A DNA stretch of 64,000 nt, from the NCBI RefSeq assembly GCF_014851395.1, contig NW_024042295.1, forward strand, positions 62,001 through 126,000. Reading direction: 5' to 3'. This document shows positions 23,107 through 33,798 of this stretch, piece after piece. Position 1 is the first letter of the stretch; each line of letters begins with the position of its first letter. This DNA is from Micropterus salmoides (Eukaryota; Chordata; Actinopteri; Centrarchiformes; Centrarchidae). Position numbers and translations under genes: made by a program. Below the pieces are notes generated by a model that saw only the letters and a program-made list of their open reading frames with translations, ran no database searches and was not told where the DNA came from.

Positions 23107-23468
23107 GGTGGAGGCACCACAACGTAAAAGTGGTAAAAGAAGCTAAAACACCTAAAAAGTCTAAAACCAAGTCAACTAAAATAAGGTAAAAGAATGCTCT
23201 AAAAAGAGCAATAAAATCTACTAAAAATGTTAGAAAGGTGAATAAAACACACTTACCTTGTCTTGTTTGGCCTGGTCGAGATGTTATTCCGGCAGAGTAC
23301 AGGTAAGCAGTCCTCTGAACCAATGAATTCCTTTGTGTGAAACAATTTCAACTACAACAAAGTTGAAATTTTCTTCACAAGGAATAATGTGAGTATCCTC
23401 CCAAAAACCTGGTAACACTTCGCCACAAACAGGCAAAAGTTTTATCCAGACACAGGAGGCGATCGCAG

Positions 23469-23494
23469 TCTTAGCCAAAAGGCCGAGAAGCGAT
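23469..23494 (-). pseudogene. RNU2: U2 5' fragment upstream of E3
   Basis: U2 nt 1-26 with promoter, joined to E3. Confidence 0.92.
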
Positions 23495-23670
23495 AACCCC
23501 CGCTGGTTGCTTCCAGCGCCCACCTCCCGGAGCAGTTCTCCCCCTGCCGTGGCGCAGTGGTTTCAACTGCGCATAACAACGGCTGAGTCTCAGCACCTCC
23601 TCCCGAGCGCGCCTCGTCGCACCGCTCAACCTTGCCGGGGGCGGCGTTTTATTTCCTTTTCACAAACGCA

Positions 23671-23790
23671 CGAGGCTCGGCCACACGGCAGAGCCTGCCA
23701 AAAATAGTTTTAACTCATTGGCGTCCCTCTCCACGGAAGTCTTTAGTAAAAGGCGAAAGACTTGTACGTTATGAAGAGAAACCCGAGTAA
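23671..23790 (-). ncRNA. RNU5: U5 spliceosomal snRNA
   Basis: Copy of 4398-4517. Confidence 0.93.
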
Positions 23791-24047
23791 GTACGGGCCC
23801 CTCCTCCAGAGCCGCCGACGAGCCTAGTCGTCCCGGCCACTACCCTCACGGTAAGCCTCACTCTGCCTCTCGAGTCCCAAGTACCAGGCCACGCCCGTTC
23901 CCCTACCCCTCCCCAGGTCATGGCAGGCTCTATCCAATCGGGCTGCGGAGAGACGAAGGCCTGGCTTTTGGACAGAGGCTACCGAACGACTCGGGCTCTT
24001 GTAGCCTCTCGATGACGAGTGAGAGAAAGGGAGGGGAAATGTGGCCG

Positions 24048-24438
24048 ATCGCTTCTCGGCCTTTTGGCCAAGACTGCAATGGCCTCCTCTTTCTGGTTAA
24101 AACCTTTGCCGGTTTGGGGCTTCGTTTTGTGTCACCAGCTTTTCTGGGAGGAGATTCACCTCATTCCTTGTGAATAAAATTTCAACTTTGCCGTAGCTGA
24201 AAAACTTTTGCAACAAGGAATTCATTGGTCCCGAGGACTGCCTACCTGTCCTCTGCCGGACTGCCACCTTGACCAGACCAAAGACGAGAAGGTAAGTGTG
24301 TTTTATTCACCGATTTAGCAGTTGTAGCAGGTTTTCTTGCTTCATTTGAGGTGTTTTAGTTTCTTGTATCCTTTCTACGCTGCGGTTCCTCCACCGTGTT
24401 GGCCAACCGTGCCGGGCCTACGGAGGCGCCGCAGTGTC
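24048..24438 (+). mobile_element. Fossil retrotransposon 5' end with inverted U2 nt 1-26
   Basis: Copy of 4775-5165, between E3 and E4. Confidence 0.85.
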
Positions 24439-24763
24439 CCCTCCCCACCTTCTGAGAGGCTCTATCCAATCGGAGAAATGAAGGCCTGGCTTTTGGACAC
24501 AGGCTACCGAGCATCCGAAATACTCGGGCTCTCGATGACGAGTGGGAGAAAGGGAGGGGAAGTGCAGGGCACATTTAACAGCCATGCCGGTCCCAAATAT
24601 CCCCTCGTCGTCTGCCAATCATAAAGTGCAAATCTCGCTGCCTTCTTCGAGGCTTCAGCTGGCCGCCCCCCCTCGACTGGCGCCTTTTTCGGGCCGGCGT
24701 CCGGCAGAGCGACGAACCTCTGCGTTTGGGTCAGTATTTTGGTTTTACACAAGGCAGGAGAAG

Positions 24764-24914
24764 GGTGCACCGCCCCCGGAGGCACTGCAATACCGGGTCG
24801 ATGCGTGGAGTGGACGGAGCAAGCCCCTCGTCTCAGCTCCCGGTGCTAAAAATCCATTTAATATGTTGCCCCCTTATAGGGGACATATCAGATATTAAAC
24901 TGATAAGAACAGAT
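24764..24914 (-). pseudogene. RNU2: U2 3' fragment, split by E4
   Basis: U2 nt ~38/39 to the 3' end. Confidence 0.92.
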
Positions 24915-25306
24915 TTTTTTCTTTTGAGAAAAATTTTATTGACACTCAATTCAAACATGATTCATAATATGTCAATTCCAAGTTACCTTTTAAAATACAA
25001 CATGTCAATAAATAGATAAATGTTCTCTGTAAAACAACATTTAAAAAAAGTGTTTAAAATGCATTACAGATAACGTCATAAATTAAAGGTATAAAATGGT
25101 TTTCAGCTTGTCCATGTCTGTGAGTGTCTGTTAAAAGTCTTCAAAGCGGAGTGCATTTGTTAAAATAAAACTCACAAAAAATAAATGGATAATAAAAGCT
25201 CTTCTCCAAGTCCACTGTTGTGCAGGAGTGTAGTGAGTCCCTATCAAAGGGGAACTCATTCAGCTCCCCCAAACAGATTTGGACTCTCGGGATCTTGTGC
25301 AGGCGC

Positions 25307-28300
25307 TCAGAGGAGACCCTCACCCTGTAGCTCCTTCCCACCAACCTCACCCGGAGGGTCAGGCCGCCGCTGCCTTGAACTTTCCTTGTGTGGCTCCGGC
25401 TCCTCCGTCCGAATGGGCACAGAGGCGATTCTTCTTTGTGGCTGTGTCCTAGGCCCGCCGCCTGCAGCTCTGGCCGTTTGGGTTGCTGCGGCCATCCGGA
25501 TCACAGCCACGGGGGGGATCTGCATGTGCTTTCTTGCCAGCAAGTTTCTGGAGGTCCATATGGCGTCTTTGATGGCGGCTAGGGTGAGCCACTGTTTGGC
25601 AAATGTACGTGCTGGTATCTGATTTCCTTGGCTCACCCCGTACAGCACCAGCTGTGGTGTGAGGACCTCCCTTGCTGGCAAGTACGGGAATTGCAAGGAG
25701 CCGGCCGTTGCCCACTGTTCTACGGCAGCGCTGCACTCCCAGAGCAGATGCCTTACCGACTCAGGCGCGCCACAACCTGGTCGGGGGCAAGTTGAGTGCG
25801 CCGACATGCCCCGGGAGTGCATTACGGACCTGACTGGGAGGATCTCATGAGCCACCATCCATGACAGGTCCCGGAGTCTGTTTGGAAGAGCTGGATGGTT
25901 CACGTTGCGCCAAACTGTTGAGGGCTCGCCGAATGCAAGCCCGCGCACTGGACTCACTGGTTCCCGCTCCTGCACAACAGAAATGAGAGAGCGGTGAGTG
26001 GTTAAAACCTGCAACTCCTCCTGCTCAAGGTTAAAATGCCTTAAAAATGACTGGATAAAAGCATAGGCTGGTGGCAGGTTAAAAGACACTGGTACTTTGA
26101 GACTTGTGGGTAAGATCTTAAGTTTTCTGAGGTAGGACCCCATCCAGAACCGTGTCATTGCTGCGGTCTTGGGGTTTCTGGATGGGGCTGTGGCGGTTGC
26201 GATGTGTAGTGCTGTGTATCTGCTTCCTAGGAACAAGTGCAGGTCTGGCACTCCTTTTCCTCCTTTCTCCTTTGGCTTCTTCATCACGCTTCGTCTCAGT
26301 CTTTCCCACTTGGAGCCCCACAAAAAATAAAAGATGGCTCGTTCCAGGTCTAAGATCACTCTCCTAGGCGGGATAAAAACAGAACTGATGAGTAAAAGCA
26401 AAGGTAAAATCACTGCTTTGATGATTAAAACCTTTCCTTCTAAAGTCAGTCCTCTAAGTGTCCAGTACCCTAGTCTCTGCCTGACTTTCCCTACTATGTC
26501 TGCCCAATTGTTTTCCCCTCCCCCTCCCTATCAAACCTGATCCCAAGTATTTTTTGGTCAGTCTGGGTCACAGTCAGGGGGAGTCCTGTCGTCTCAGTCG
26601 CTGTCCACGGTCCATAAAAATGGGCTTGGGTCTTGCTTCTGTTCAGCTTTGACCCAGAGGCCTGTCCGAACCAGTCAGTCAAGTCCAGCGTCCTGTTGAC
26701 AGATAAAAGGTCAGTGCATAAAATGTTGATGTCGTCCATATATAAAATACATTTTGTCTCGAGTCCCCCGCTCCCTGGGACTCCTACCCCATGGATTCGT
26801 TGGTCCCTTCTCAAGGTCTGTGCCAGTGGTTCTATACAGATAACGTAGAGGAGGGCAGATAACGGACAACCCTGACGGACACCGCAGTTTATATCCACTG
26901 CTCTTGTCAGATGCCCGTTAACAATGAATTTGCTGTTGATCTCCCGGTACAGCAGTCCCACCCAGGCTATAAACCTTCTCGGGAACCCCATTTTTTGCAG
27001 TACCTGGAAAAGGTACTGGTGCGAGACCCGATCAAAGGCTTTCTCAAAATCTAAATTCAGGACTACTAGCCGAATGTTTCTGTCTCTCGCGTAACAGATG
27101 GTATCTCGGATCAGTACGAGGCTGTCGGTGATCTTCCTCCCCGGGACGGCACAGGCTTGATCCGGGTGAATCAGATCTTCTAAAAACAAGGACATGCGTG
27201 AGGCTAAAAGTTTACTAAAAAGTTTACAGTCAAAATTTAAGAGTGTGATAGGTCTCCAATTTTTCAAGTCCGTCTTGTCTTTGTCTTTGTGAAGGAGAGT
27301 CACTATCCCTGCTCTAAAGCTGTCAGGAAGTCGGTCCATTTGTTCAAAATCCATAAAAACAGCAAGCAAGTCTGGTGCTAAAATGTCCCAAAATGTCAGA
27401 TAAAATTCCAAGGGAAGCCCGTCTTCTCCCGGCGACTTCCCTGTCTTAAAAGATTTGATGCATTTGTTTAATTCCGGTATCGTAAAATCTTGGGTTAAAA
27501 GCACGTTGTCGTTTGTTGCTTGGTCAATGGATTTTAAAACTTCGGTCATGGTGTCCCCGTTAACAGTTTTGTATGCGTACAGTTCACGGTAAAAATGTTC
27601 GACAGTTTCTTTGATTTCCTCTGTTGTGTCAGCTGTGCACCCGTTTTCTTTTTTAAGTCTCAACATGGCCCCCCCTTTATTTACGATTTTCTTAAAAAAA
27701 TATCTTGTGCACTTCTCTCCTTCCTCTATTTCCCTTTCCTTGCTTCTTAAAATCACACCTTTGCTATTAATTTCTGCTAAAACCGACATCTCTGTTTTAA
27801 TTTGTTTTATCTCTTCATTAAAATCCATTCCATGTTGGATTAGTTTAAAATACCTCTGAAGCCGTTTCTGCAGTCCCAACATGCGTCTGTTGTCCCTCTT
27901 TTTCTTTCTTTTCCCTGCCTGTCTGTAAAACGTCTTTGTCTTTCCCTTCACCATTTCCCACCACTGTGCACGTGTATCGTAAAAGTCTTGAAGGGTCTGC
28001 CACTCTCGGTATTGCTCCCTGTACAGCCTAACTAGCTCCCTGTCTTCTAACAGGGAGCAATTGAGCTTCCACAGACCACTTCCTGCCGTCACACCGGAAG
28101 AGAGTGAAAGGGTGCAGGAAAGAATTGCGTGATCAGAAAAGAAAACAGGTTCCAATCTAGCATCGGTTGGTGGGCAATCACGTGATAAAATGTAGTCTAT
28201 GCGAGAGGCTCGGGTGCCATCACTACTGAACCAGGTGAAGCCCTCCTCTCTGGGATGCATGGTTTTAAAACAGTCCACAAGTCTAAAATCACTGCATATG

Positions 28301-28835
28301 CTTTGAAGTAAAACTGAAGTCTTGTCCACTTTAAAATCGTCCCCTATTCTTCTCCTGTCGTTCCTGCTTAAAATACAATTAAAATCCCCCCCTACAACTA
28401 AAGGTGCCCTGCCTAGCATGTGGGGCTGCAGGTCTTCTAAAAGGTCATACCTGTCGTTCTTGTCATTAAAGCCATAAATATTTAAGACGTTAAAATCCTT
28501 CCCCATAAAAGTCAAGTGTGTTAAAAGTGCCCGACCATCTCTCACCACAGTGCTGCCCTTCACCAGACTAGAGGGTTTTTTATTAAAATGGCCACTCCAT
28601 CATTTTTGTTTTCATTTGAGCCGCTCCATATCGACGTTTGTGGCCATAACTCCTCCCATTCTCTGTAGTGTTTTAAAAATGGTAGGCCGCATTCCTGTAT
28701 TAAAAACACGTCAGACTTAAAAGAGTTAAGAAAGGATAAAACAATCTGGGCTCTAACTCTCGACTTCACACTCCTCACATTGATAGTTGAGAAGGTGAGT
28801 GTCATGAGTATGGTTAAAATTTGCAGGTATGACAT
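25307..28835 (-). pseudogene. E4 ORF2 (APE endonuclease + RT), frameshifted
   Basis: Encodes the replication enzyme that nicks U2 DNA and reverse-transcribes the element RNA. Approximate positions: endonuclease 1-240 (GDFN ~150, SRIDYI ~210, SDH ~235), RT ~430-760 (FDR ~600, YMDD ~700), C-terminal CCHC ~1020. Open pieces are 28835-28560, 28563-26494 (689 aa, the longest ORF2 stretch here, containing most of the endonuclease and the RT motifs through YMDD) and 26413-25307. Breaks fall near 28566 and near 26510 (cccaattg, one T short of E1-E3). There is no RNase H domain. Confidence 0.92.
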
Positions 28836-28844
28836 CTTAAAAGA

Positions 28845-28892
28845 CTAAAAAAAAAGGGGGATTTCAAATGTTTAAAAACACAGCAGTTAGTG
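28845..28892 (-). promoter_or_regulatory. Candidate 3' splice site and branch point before ORF2
   Basis: On the minus strand: CACTAAC (28892-28886), then ~40 nt with no AG, ending in CCCCC plus a T run and TAG. The AG at 28846-28845 lies 9 nt before the ORF2 ATG. The spacing from the branch A (~42 nt) is in the normal range. All six copies with this region keep the layout, though T-run lengths differ. Confidence 0.5.
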
Positions 28893-28924
28893 GATTTCTT
28901 GTGAATGGAGCTCTTCCTTCATTC

Positions 28925-30199
28925 TCATGGGTGAGAGATGACGGGGTTGAGCTCCATTTCCCTTTCGGACTCTAGGAGTTGGCCTCTGACGCAGGGTGCA
29001 TTGAGCTTTGAGTCCTTAGGGGTTGATTGCAGAGCTATAGTTAAAAAAGAGACTTCATTAGGCGAATTGGAGGGGAAGACTCTGGGCTCCTCCACAGATG
29101 AACTGTCTGAGTAGCTCTCAGCTCTTCCCCTCTTTTCCGAGGCTCCAGGAGACTCAGAAGACAATTCTGAAATTAGTCTCTTGGCCGGCTGGGCATTGGG
29201 GAGGGGGACATCCTCGCTATCACTCTGTGACTGGCCAAATTTTTGTTCTGAGCCAGTCACTGAGCTAGCTCCGCCTTCTGCCTGCACTGCCACTGCTTCT
29301 TCCCTGTTCTCCACTTGTGGGGCAGCTGCAGGCCCCTCCCCTTCTCCCGCCTCTACTGGTCCTTCTCCTCCAATCACAGGATTTGGCGGGAGATTTGAAT
29401 TCTCCAGCCCAGCCTCTTCAATTAGCTCTCTAACTGCTTCGTCTTGTCCGCCATTTTGTGCCTTTGCTGCCTTTAATTTGTTGGCAAACGACTTAGGGCA
29501 ATCTCTGAAGAGGTGGTTTGTTTCTCCACAAAGATTGCACTTTCTGCCATTGGTGCATTCCTCGAAAGTATGCCCAATTTCTCTACATTTACCACAAATG
29601 ATCTGCTGGCACGCTTCTGCCAGGTGCCCATTCTCACCACACTTGCGGCAGAGTTTGGGCTGGCCCTGGTAATGAATGTAGCCCCTGTTGTTTCCCAGAA
29701 CTATCATGGATGGCAGATGTTTCAGGCCCTGGAAGCCTTGAGGGTCTTGCCATTGTTGGATGGGGACCCTCCAAGCGCAATTCCAGATGCCATCCTCATC
29801 TCTCACTTTGGTAGCCTGGCCTTTAACAGTGCAAAATCTGCCCAGCCACAAACAAATGTCATCTGCATTCACAGTCTCATTGAACATTCTGACAATTACC
29901 GTTTTAGCGGCATTATCAGTCAGTTTCTCAACATTAAATGCAGTAAACTGGGGTTTTTCATTTTCGAAGCGTGTCCAGAAATCTCTGAACACGGCAGCAG
30001 AGACAAAACTCACATCGAAACCTTTTCCAAATGGCAGAGTCAAAATACAATTTATATCCTGCGGGGAGAATTTCAAAATGTTCTGGATCATTTTCCTTGA
30101 GAAGTCAAGCCTTGACATAACAAGGGTTTTCCCATCTTTTTCTTTGAATGTAAATCTGACACTGTGGTGCCTCCTCATGCCGGCATGGTTGGCCGCCAT
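28925..30199 (-). CDS. E4 ORF1 protein, CCHC nucleic-acid-binding (intact)
   Basis: 424 aa. The start is chosen at 30199 for its CCACCATGG context and because the 5' UTR ends there in the fossil too. Residues ~95-180 look RRM-like (VIVRMFNE.., ending LGNNRGYIHYQGQ), followed by three CX2CX4HX4C knuckles: C184-C187-H192-C197, C202-C205-H210-C215 and C221-C224-H229-C234. Beyond ~250 is a low-complexity acidic and Ser/Pro-rich tail. The order RRM-like then three knuckles is typical of Tx1-clade ORF1 and of the host protein ZCCHC3. Likely role: coats element RNA as a chaperone in the RNP. ORF2 starts 89 nt downstream. Confidence 0.9.
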   Translation of the reverse strand: MAANHAGMRRHHSVRFTFKEKDGKTLVMSRLDFSRKMIQNILKFSPQDINCILTLPFGKGFDVSFVSAAVFRDFWTRFENEKPQFTAFNVEKLTDNAAKTVIVRMFNETVNADDICLWLGRFCTVKGQATKVRDEDGIWNCAWRVPIQQWQDPQGFQGLKHLPSMIVLGNNRGYIHYQGQPKLCRKCGENGHLAEACQQIICGKCREIGHTFEECTNGRKCNLCGETNHLFRDCPKSFANKLKAAKAQNGGQDEAVRELIEEAGLENSNLPPNPVIGGEGPVEAGEGEGPAAAPQVENREEAVAVQAEGGASSVTGSEQKFGQSQSDSEDVPLPNAQPAKRLISELSSESPGASEKRGRAESYSDSSSVEEPRVFPSNSPNEVSFLTIALQSTPKDSKLNAPCVRGQLLESEREMELNPVISHP

Positions 30200-30344
30200 G
30201 GTGGAGGCACCACAACGTAAAAGTGGTAAAAGAAGCTAAAACACCTAAAACAGTCTAAAACCAAGTCAACTAAAATAAGGTAAAAGAATGCTCTAAAAAG
30301 AGCAATAAAATCTACTAAAAATGTTAGAAAGGTGAATAAAACAC

Positions 30345-30353
30345 ACTTACCTT
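30345..30353 (-). promoter_or_regulatory. Consensus 5' splice site in 5' UTR
   Basis: AAG then GTAAGT on the minus strand, ~210 nt from the element start. It is a full match to the U1 snRNA-complementary consensus, kept in all copies with a 5' UTR and in the fossil. With the acceptor at 28845 it would define a ~1.5 kb intron that contains all of ORF1. Confidence 0.5.
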
Positions 30354-30420
30354 GTCTTGTTTGGCCTGGTCGAGATGTTATTCCGGCAGAGTACAGGTAA
30401 GCAGTCCTCTGAACCAATGA

Positions 30421-30479
30421 ATTCCTTTGTGTGAAACAATTTCAACTACAACAAAGTTGAAATTTTCTTCACAAGGAAT
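30421..30479 (-). other. Long 5' UTR hairpin
   Basis: Inner perfect 10 bp stem (30438-30447 with 30455-30464, 7 nt loop) nested in an outer stem (30421-30431 with 30470-30479, one bulge). The fossil keeps the outer stem. Its function is unknown. Confidence 0.6.
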
Positions 30480-30562
30480 AATGTGAGTATCCTCCCAAAA
30501 ACCTGGTAACACTTCGCCACAAACAGGCAAAAGTTTTATCCAGACACAGGAGGCGATCGCAG

Positions 30563-30588
30563 TCTTAGCCAAAAGGCCGAGAAGCGAT
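30563..30588 (-). pseudogene. RNU2: U2 5' fragment upstream of E4
   Basis: U2 nt 1-26 with promoter, joined to E4. Confidence 0.92.
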
Positions 30589-30764
30589 AACCCCCGCTGG
30601 TTGCTTCCAGCGCCCACCTCCCGGAGCAGTTCTCCCCCTGCCGTGGCGCAGTGGTTTCAACTGCGCATAACAACGGCTGAGTCTCAGCACCTCCTCCCGA
30701 GCGCGCCTCGTCGCACCGCTCAACCTTGCCGGGGGCGGCGTTTTATTTCCTTTTCACAAACGCA

Positions 30765-30884
30765 CGAGGCTCGGCCACACGGCAGAGCCTGCCAAAAATA
30801 GTTTTAACTCATTGGCGTCCCTCTCCACGGAAGTCTTTAGTAAAAGGCGAAAGACTTGTACGTTATGAAGAGAAACCCGAGTAA
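30765..30884 (-). ncRNA. RNU5: U5 spliceosomal snRNA
   Basis: Copy of 4398-4517. Confidence 0.93.
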
Positions 30885-31141
30885 GTACGGGCCCCTCCTC
30901 CAGAGCCGCCGACGAGCCTAGTCGTCCCGGCCACTACCCTCACGGTAAGCCTCACTCTGCCTCTCGAGTCCCAAGTACCAGGCCACGCCCGTTCCCCTAC
31001 CCCTCCCCAGGTCATGGCAGGCTCTATCCAATCGGGCTGCGGAGAGACGAAGGCCTGGCTTTTGGACAGAGGCTACCGAACGACTCGGGCTCTTGTAGCC
31101 TCTCGATGACGAGTGAGAGAAAGGGAGGGGAAATGTGGCCG

Positions 31142-31532
31142 ATCGCTTCTCGGCCTTTTGGCCAAGACTGCAATGGCCTCCTCTTTCTGGTTAAAACCTT
31201 TGCCGGTTTGGGGCTTCGTTTTGTGTCACCAGCTTTTCTGGGAGGAGATTCACCTCATTCCTTGTGAATAAAATTTCAACTTTGCCGTAGCTGAAAAACT
31301 TTTGCAACAAGGAATTCATTGGTCCCGAGGACTGCCTACCTGTCCTCTGCCGGACTGCCACCTTGACCAGACCAAAGACGAGAAGGTAAGTGTGTTTTAT
31401 TCACCGATTTAGCAGTTGTAGCAGGTTTTCTTGCTTCATTTGAGGTGTTTTAGTTTCTTGTATCCTTTCTACGCTGCGGTTCCTCCACCGTGTTGGCCAA
31501 CCGTGCCGGGCCTACGGAGGCGCCGCAGTGTC
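31142..31532 (+). mobile_element. Fossil retrotransposon 5' end with inverted U2 nt 1-26
   Basis: Copy of 4775-5165. Confidence 0.85.
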
Positions 31533-31857
31533 CCCTCCCCACCTTCTGAGAGGCTCTATCCAATCGGAGAAATGAAGGCCTGGCTTTTGGACACAGGCTA
31601 CCGAGCATCCGAAATACTCGGGCTCTCGATGACGAGTGGGAGAAAGGGAGGGGAAGTGCAGGGCACATTTAACAGCCATGCCGGTCCCAAATATCCCCTC
31701 GTCGTCTGCCAATCATAAAGTGCAAATCTCGCTGCCTTCTTCGAGGCTTCAGCTGGCCGCCCCCCCTCGACTGGCGCCTTTTTCGGGCCGGCGTCCGGCA
31801 GAGCGACGAACCTCTGCGTTTGGGTCAGTATTTTGGTTTTACACAAGGCAGGAGAAG

Positions 31858-32045
31858 GGTGCACCGCCCCCGGAGGCACTGCAATACCGGGTCGATGCGT
31901 GGAGTGGACGGAGCAAGCCCCTCGTCTCAGCTCCCGGTGCTAAAAATCCATTTAATATGTTGCCCCCTTATAGGGGACATATCAGATATTAAACTGATAA
32001 GAACAGATACTACACTTGATCTTAGCCAAAAGGCCGAGAAGCGAT
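31858..32045 (-). ncRNA. RNU2: U2 spliceosomal snRNA (intact)
   Basis: Uninterrupted copy; gacgaacctc flank type. Confidence 0.96.
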
Positions 32046-32221
32046 AACCCCCGCTGGTTGCTTCCAGCGCCCACCTCCCGGAGCAGTTCTCCCCCTGCCG
32101 TGGCGCAGTGGTTTCAACTGCGCATAACAACGGCTGAGTCTCAGCACCTCCTCCCGAGCGCGCCTCGTCGCACCGCTCAACCTTGCCGGGGGCGGCGTTT
32201 TATTTCCTTTTCACAAACGCA

Positions 32222-32341
32222 CGAGGCTCGGCCACACGGCAGAGCCTGCCAAAAATAGTTTTAACTCATTGGCGTCCCTCTCCACGGAAGTCTTTAGTAA
32301 AAGGCGAAAGACTTGTACGTTATGAAGAGAAACCCGAGTAA
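32222..32341 (-). ncRNA. RNU5: U5 spliceosomal snRNA
   Basis: Copy of 4398-4517. Confidence 0.93.
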
Positions 32342-32598
32342 GTACGGGCCCCTCCTCCAGAGCCGCCGACGAGCCTAGTCGTCCCGGCCACTACCCTCAC
32401 GGTAAGCCTCACTCTGCCTCTCGAGTCCCAAGTACCAGGCCACGCCCGTTCCCCTACCCCTCCCCAGGTCATGGCAGGCTCTATCCAATCGGGCTGCGGA
32501 GAGACGAAGGCCTGGCTTTTGGACAGAGGCTACCGAACGACTCGGGCTCTTGTAGCCTCTCGATGACGAGTGAGAGAAAGGGAGGGGAAATGTGGCCG

Positions 32599-32989
32599 AT
32601 CGCTTCTCGGCCTTTTGGCCAAGACTGCAATGGCCTCCTCTTTCTGGTTAAAACCTTTGCCGGTTTGGGGCTTCGTTTTGTGTCACCAGCTTTTCTGGGA
32701 GGAGATTCACCTCATTCCTTGTGAATAAAATTTCAACTTTGCCGTAGCTGAAAAACTTTTGCAACAAGGAATTCATTGGTCCCGAGGACTGCCTACCTGT
32801 CCTCTGCCGGACTGCCACCTTGACCAGACCAAAGACGAGAAGGTAAGTGTGTTTTATTCACCGATTTAGCAGTTGTAGCAGGTTTTCTTGCTTCATTTGA
32901 GGTGTTTTAGTTTCTTGTATCCTTTCTACGCTGCGGTTCCTCCACCGTGTTGGCCAACCGTGCCGGGCCTACGGAGGCGCCGCAGTGTC
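32599..32989 (+). mobile_element. Fossil retrotransposon 5' end with inverted U2 nt 1-26
   Basis: Copy of 4775-5165. Confidence 0.85.
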
Positions 32990-33314
32990 CCCTCCCCACC
33001 TTCTGAGAGGCTCTATCCAATCGGAGAAATGAAGGCCTGGCTTTTGGACACAGGCTACCGAGCATCCGAAATACTCGGGCTCTCGATGACGAGTGGGAGA
33101 AAGGGAGGGGAAGTGCAGGGCACATTTAACAGCCATGCCGGTCCCAAATATCCCCTCGTCGTCTGCCAATCATAAAGTGCAAATCTCGCTGCCTTCTTCG
33201 AGGCTTCAGCTGGCCGCCCCCCCTCGACTGGCGCCTTTTTCGGGCCGGCGTCCGGCAGAGCGACGAACCTCTGCGTTTGGGTCAGTATTTTGGTTTTACA
33301 CAAGGCAGGAGAAG

Positions 33315-33502
33315 GGTGCACCGCCCCCGGAGGCACTGCAATACCGGGTCGATGCGTGGAGTGGACGGAGCAAGCCCCTCGTCTCAGCTCCCGGTGCTAA
33401 AAATCCATTTAATATGTTGCCCCCTTATAGGGGACATATCAGATATTAAACTGATAAGAACAGATACTACACTTGATCTTAGCCAAAAGGCCGAGAAGCG
33501 AT
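33315..33502 (-). ncRNA. RNU2: U2 spliceosomal snRNA (intact)
   Basis: Uninterrupted copy; gacgaacctc flank type. Confidence 0.96.
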
Positions 33503-33678
33503 AACCCCCGCTGGTTGCTTCCAGCGCCCACCTCCCGGAGCAGTTCTCCCCCTGCCGTGGCGCAGTGGTTTCAACTGCGCATAACAACGGCTGAGTCTCA
33601 GCACCTCCTCCCGAGCGCGCCTCGTCGCACCGCTCAACCTTGCCGGGGGCGGCGTTTTATTTCCTTTTCACAAACGCA

Positions 33679-33798
33679 CGAGGCTCGGCCACACGGCAGA
33701 GCCTGCCAAAAATAGTTTTAACTCATTGGCGTCCCTCTCCACGGAAGTCTTTAGTAAAAGGCGAAAGACTTGTACGTTATGAAGAGAAACCCGAGTAA
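33679..33798 (-). ncRNA. RNU5: U5 spliceosomal snRNA
   Basis: Copy of 4398-4517. Confidence 0.93.

Larger units (their letters stand above)
17824..23468 (-). mobile_element. E3: full-length U2-specific retrotransposon
   Basis: 5,645 bp, with all element parts present. The 3' end on the minus strand is AATAAAATTTTTCTC then an A-rich tail. The 3' UTR variants (gttaaaagtcttc, ccaaacagatttgg) are shared with E4 and E5. Adjacent units hold E2 and E4, so three successive units are all occupied. Confidence 0.94.
24915..30562 (-). mobile_element. E4: full-length U2-specific retrotransposon, ORF1 intact
   Basis: 5,648 bp reference copy. Order on the minus strand: 5' UTR (30562-30200), ORF1 (30199-28925), ~89 nt spacer with a splice-acceptor-like tract, ORF2 (28835 to ~25307 or ~25141), 3' UTR with several TTTTAT and TTTTAA motifs, AATAAA, A tail. 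The APE endonuclease, YMDD RT, CCHC ORF1 and U2 target place it in the Tx1 clade, probably Keshi-like; this comes from memory of the family, not a search. The same U2 junctions as the other copies show strict site and orientation specificity. Confidence 0.95.

Noticed and set aside
28835..28925. YMDD RT as evidence of a retrovirus or hepadnavirus
   Set aside because: There are no LTRs, protease, integrase or envelope. The N-terminal APE domain, A tail and CCHC ORF1 identify a non-LTR retrotransposon.
29513..30100. 195-codon plus-strand ORF, open in six copies
   Set aside because: It is the exact antisense of ORF1's RRM-like and CCHC region. It repeats only because the copies are nearly identical, and it has no recognisable domain or own start signals.
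30380..30400. CTTACCTG in the element 5' UTR as a captured U1 5' end
   Set aside because: Only 8 nt match U1, and flanking bases do not; chance is sufficient.
24915..30562. Utopia-type U2 element (restriction-like endonuclease)
   Set aside because: ORF2 begins with an APE-type endonuclease (GDFN, SRIDYI, SDH) and no restriction-like domain is visible after the RT, so the Tx1/Keshi type fits better.
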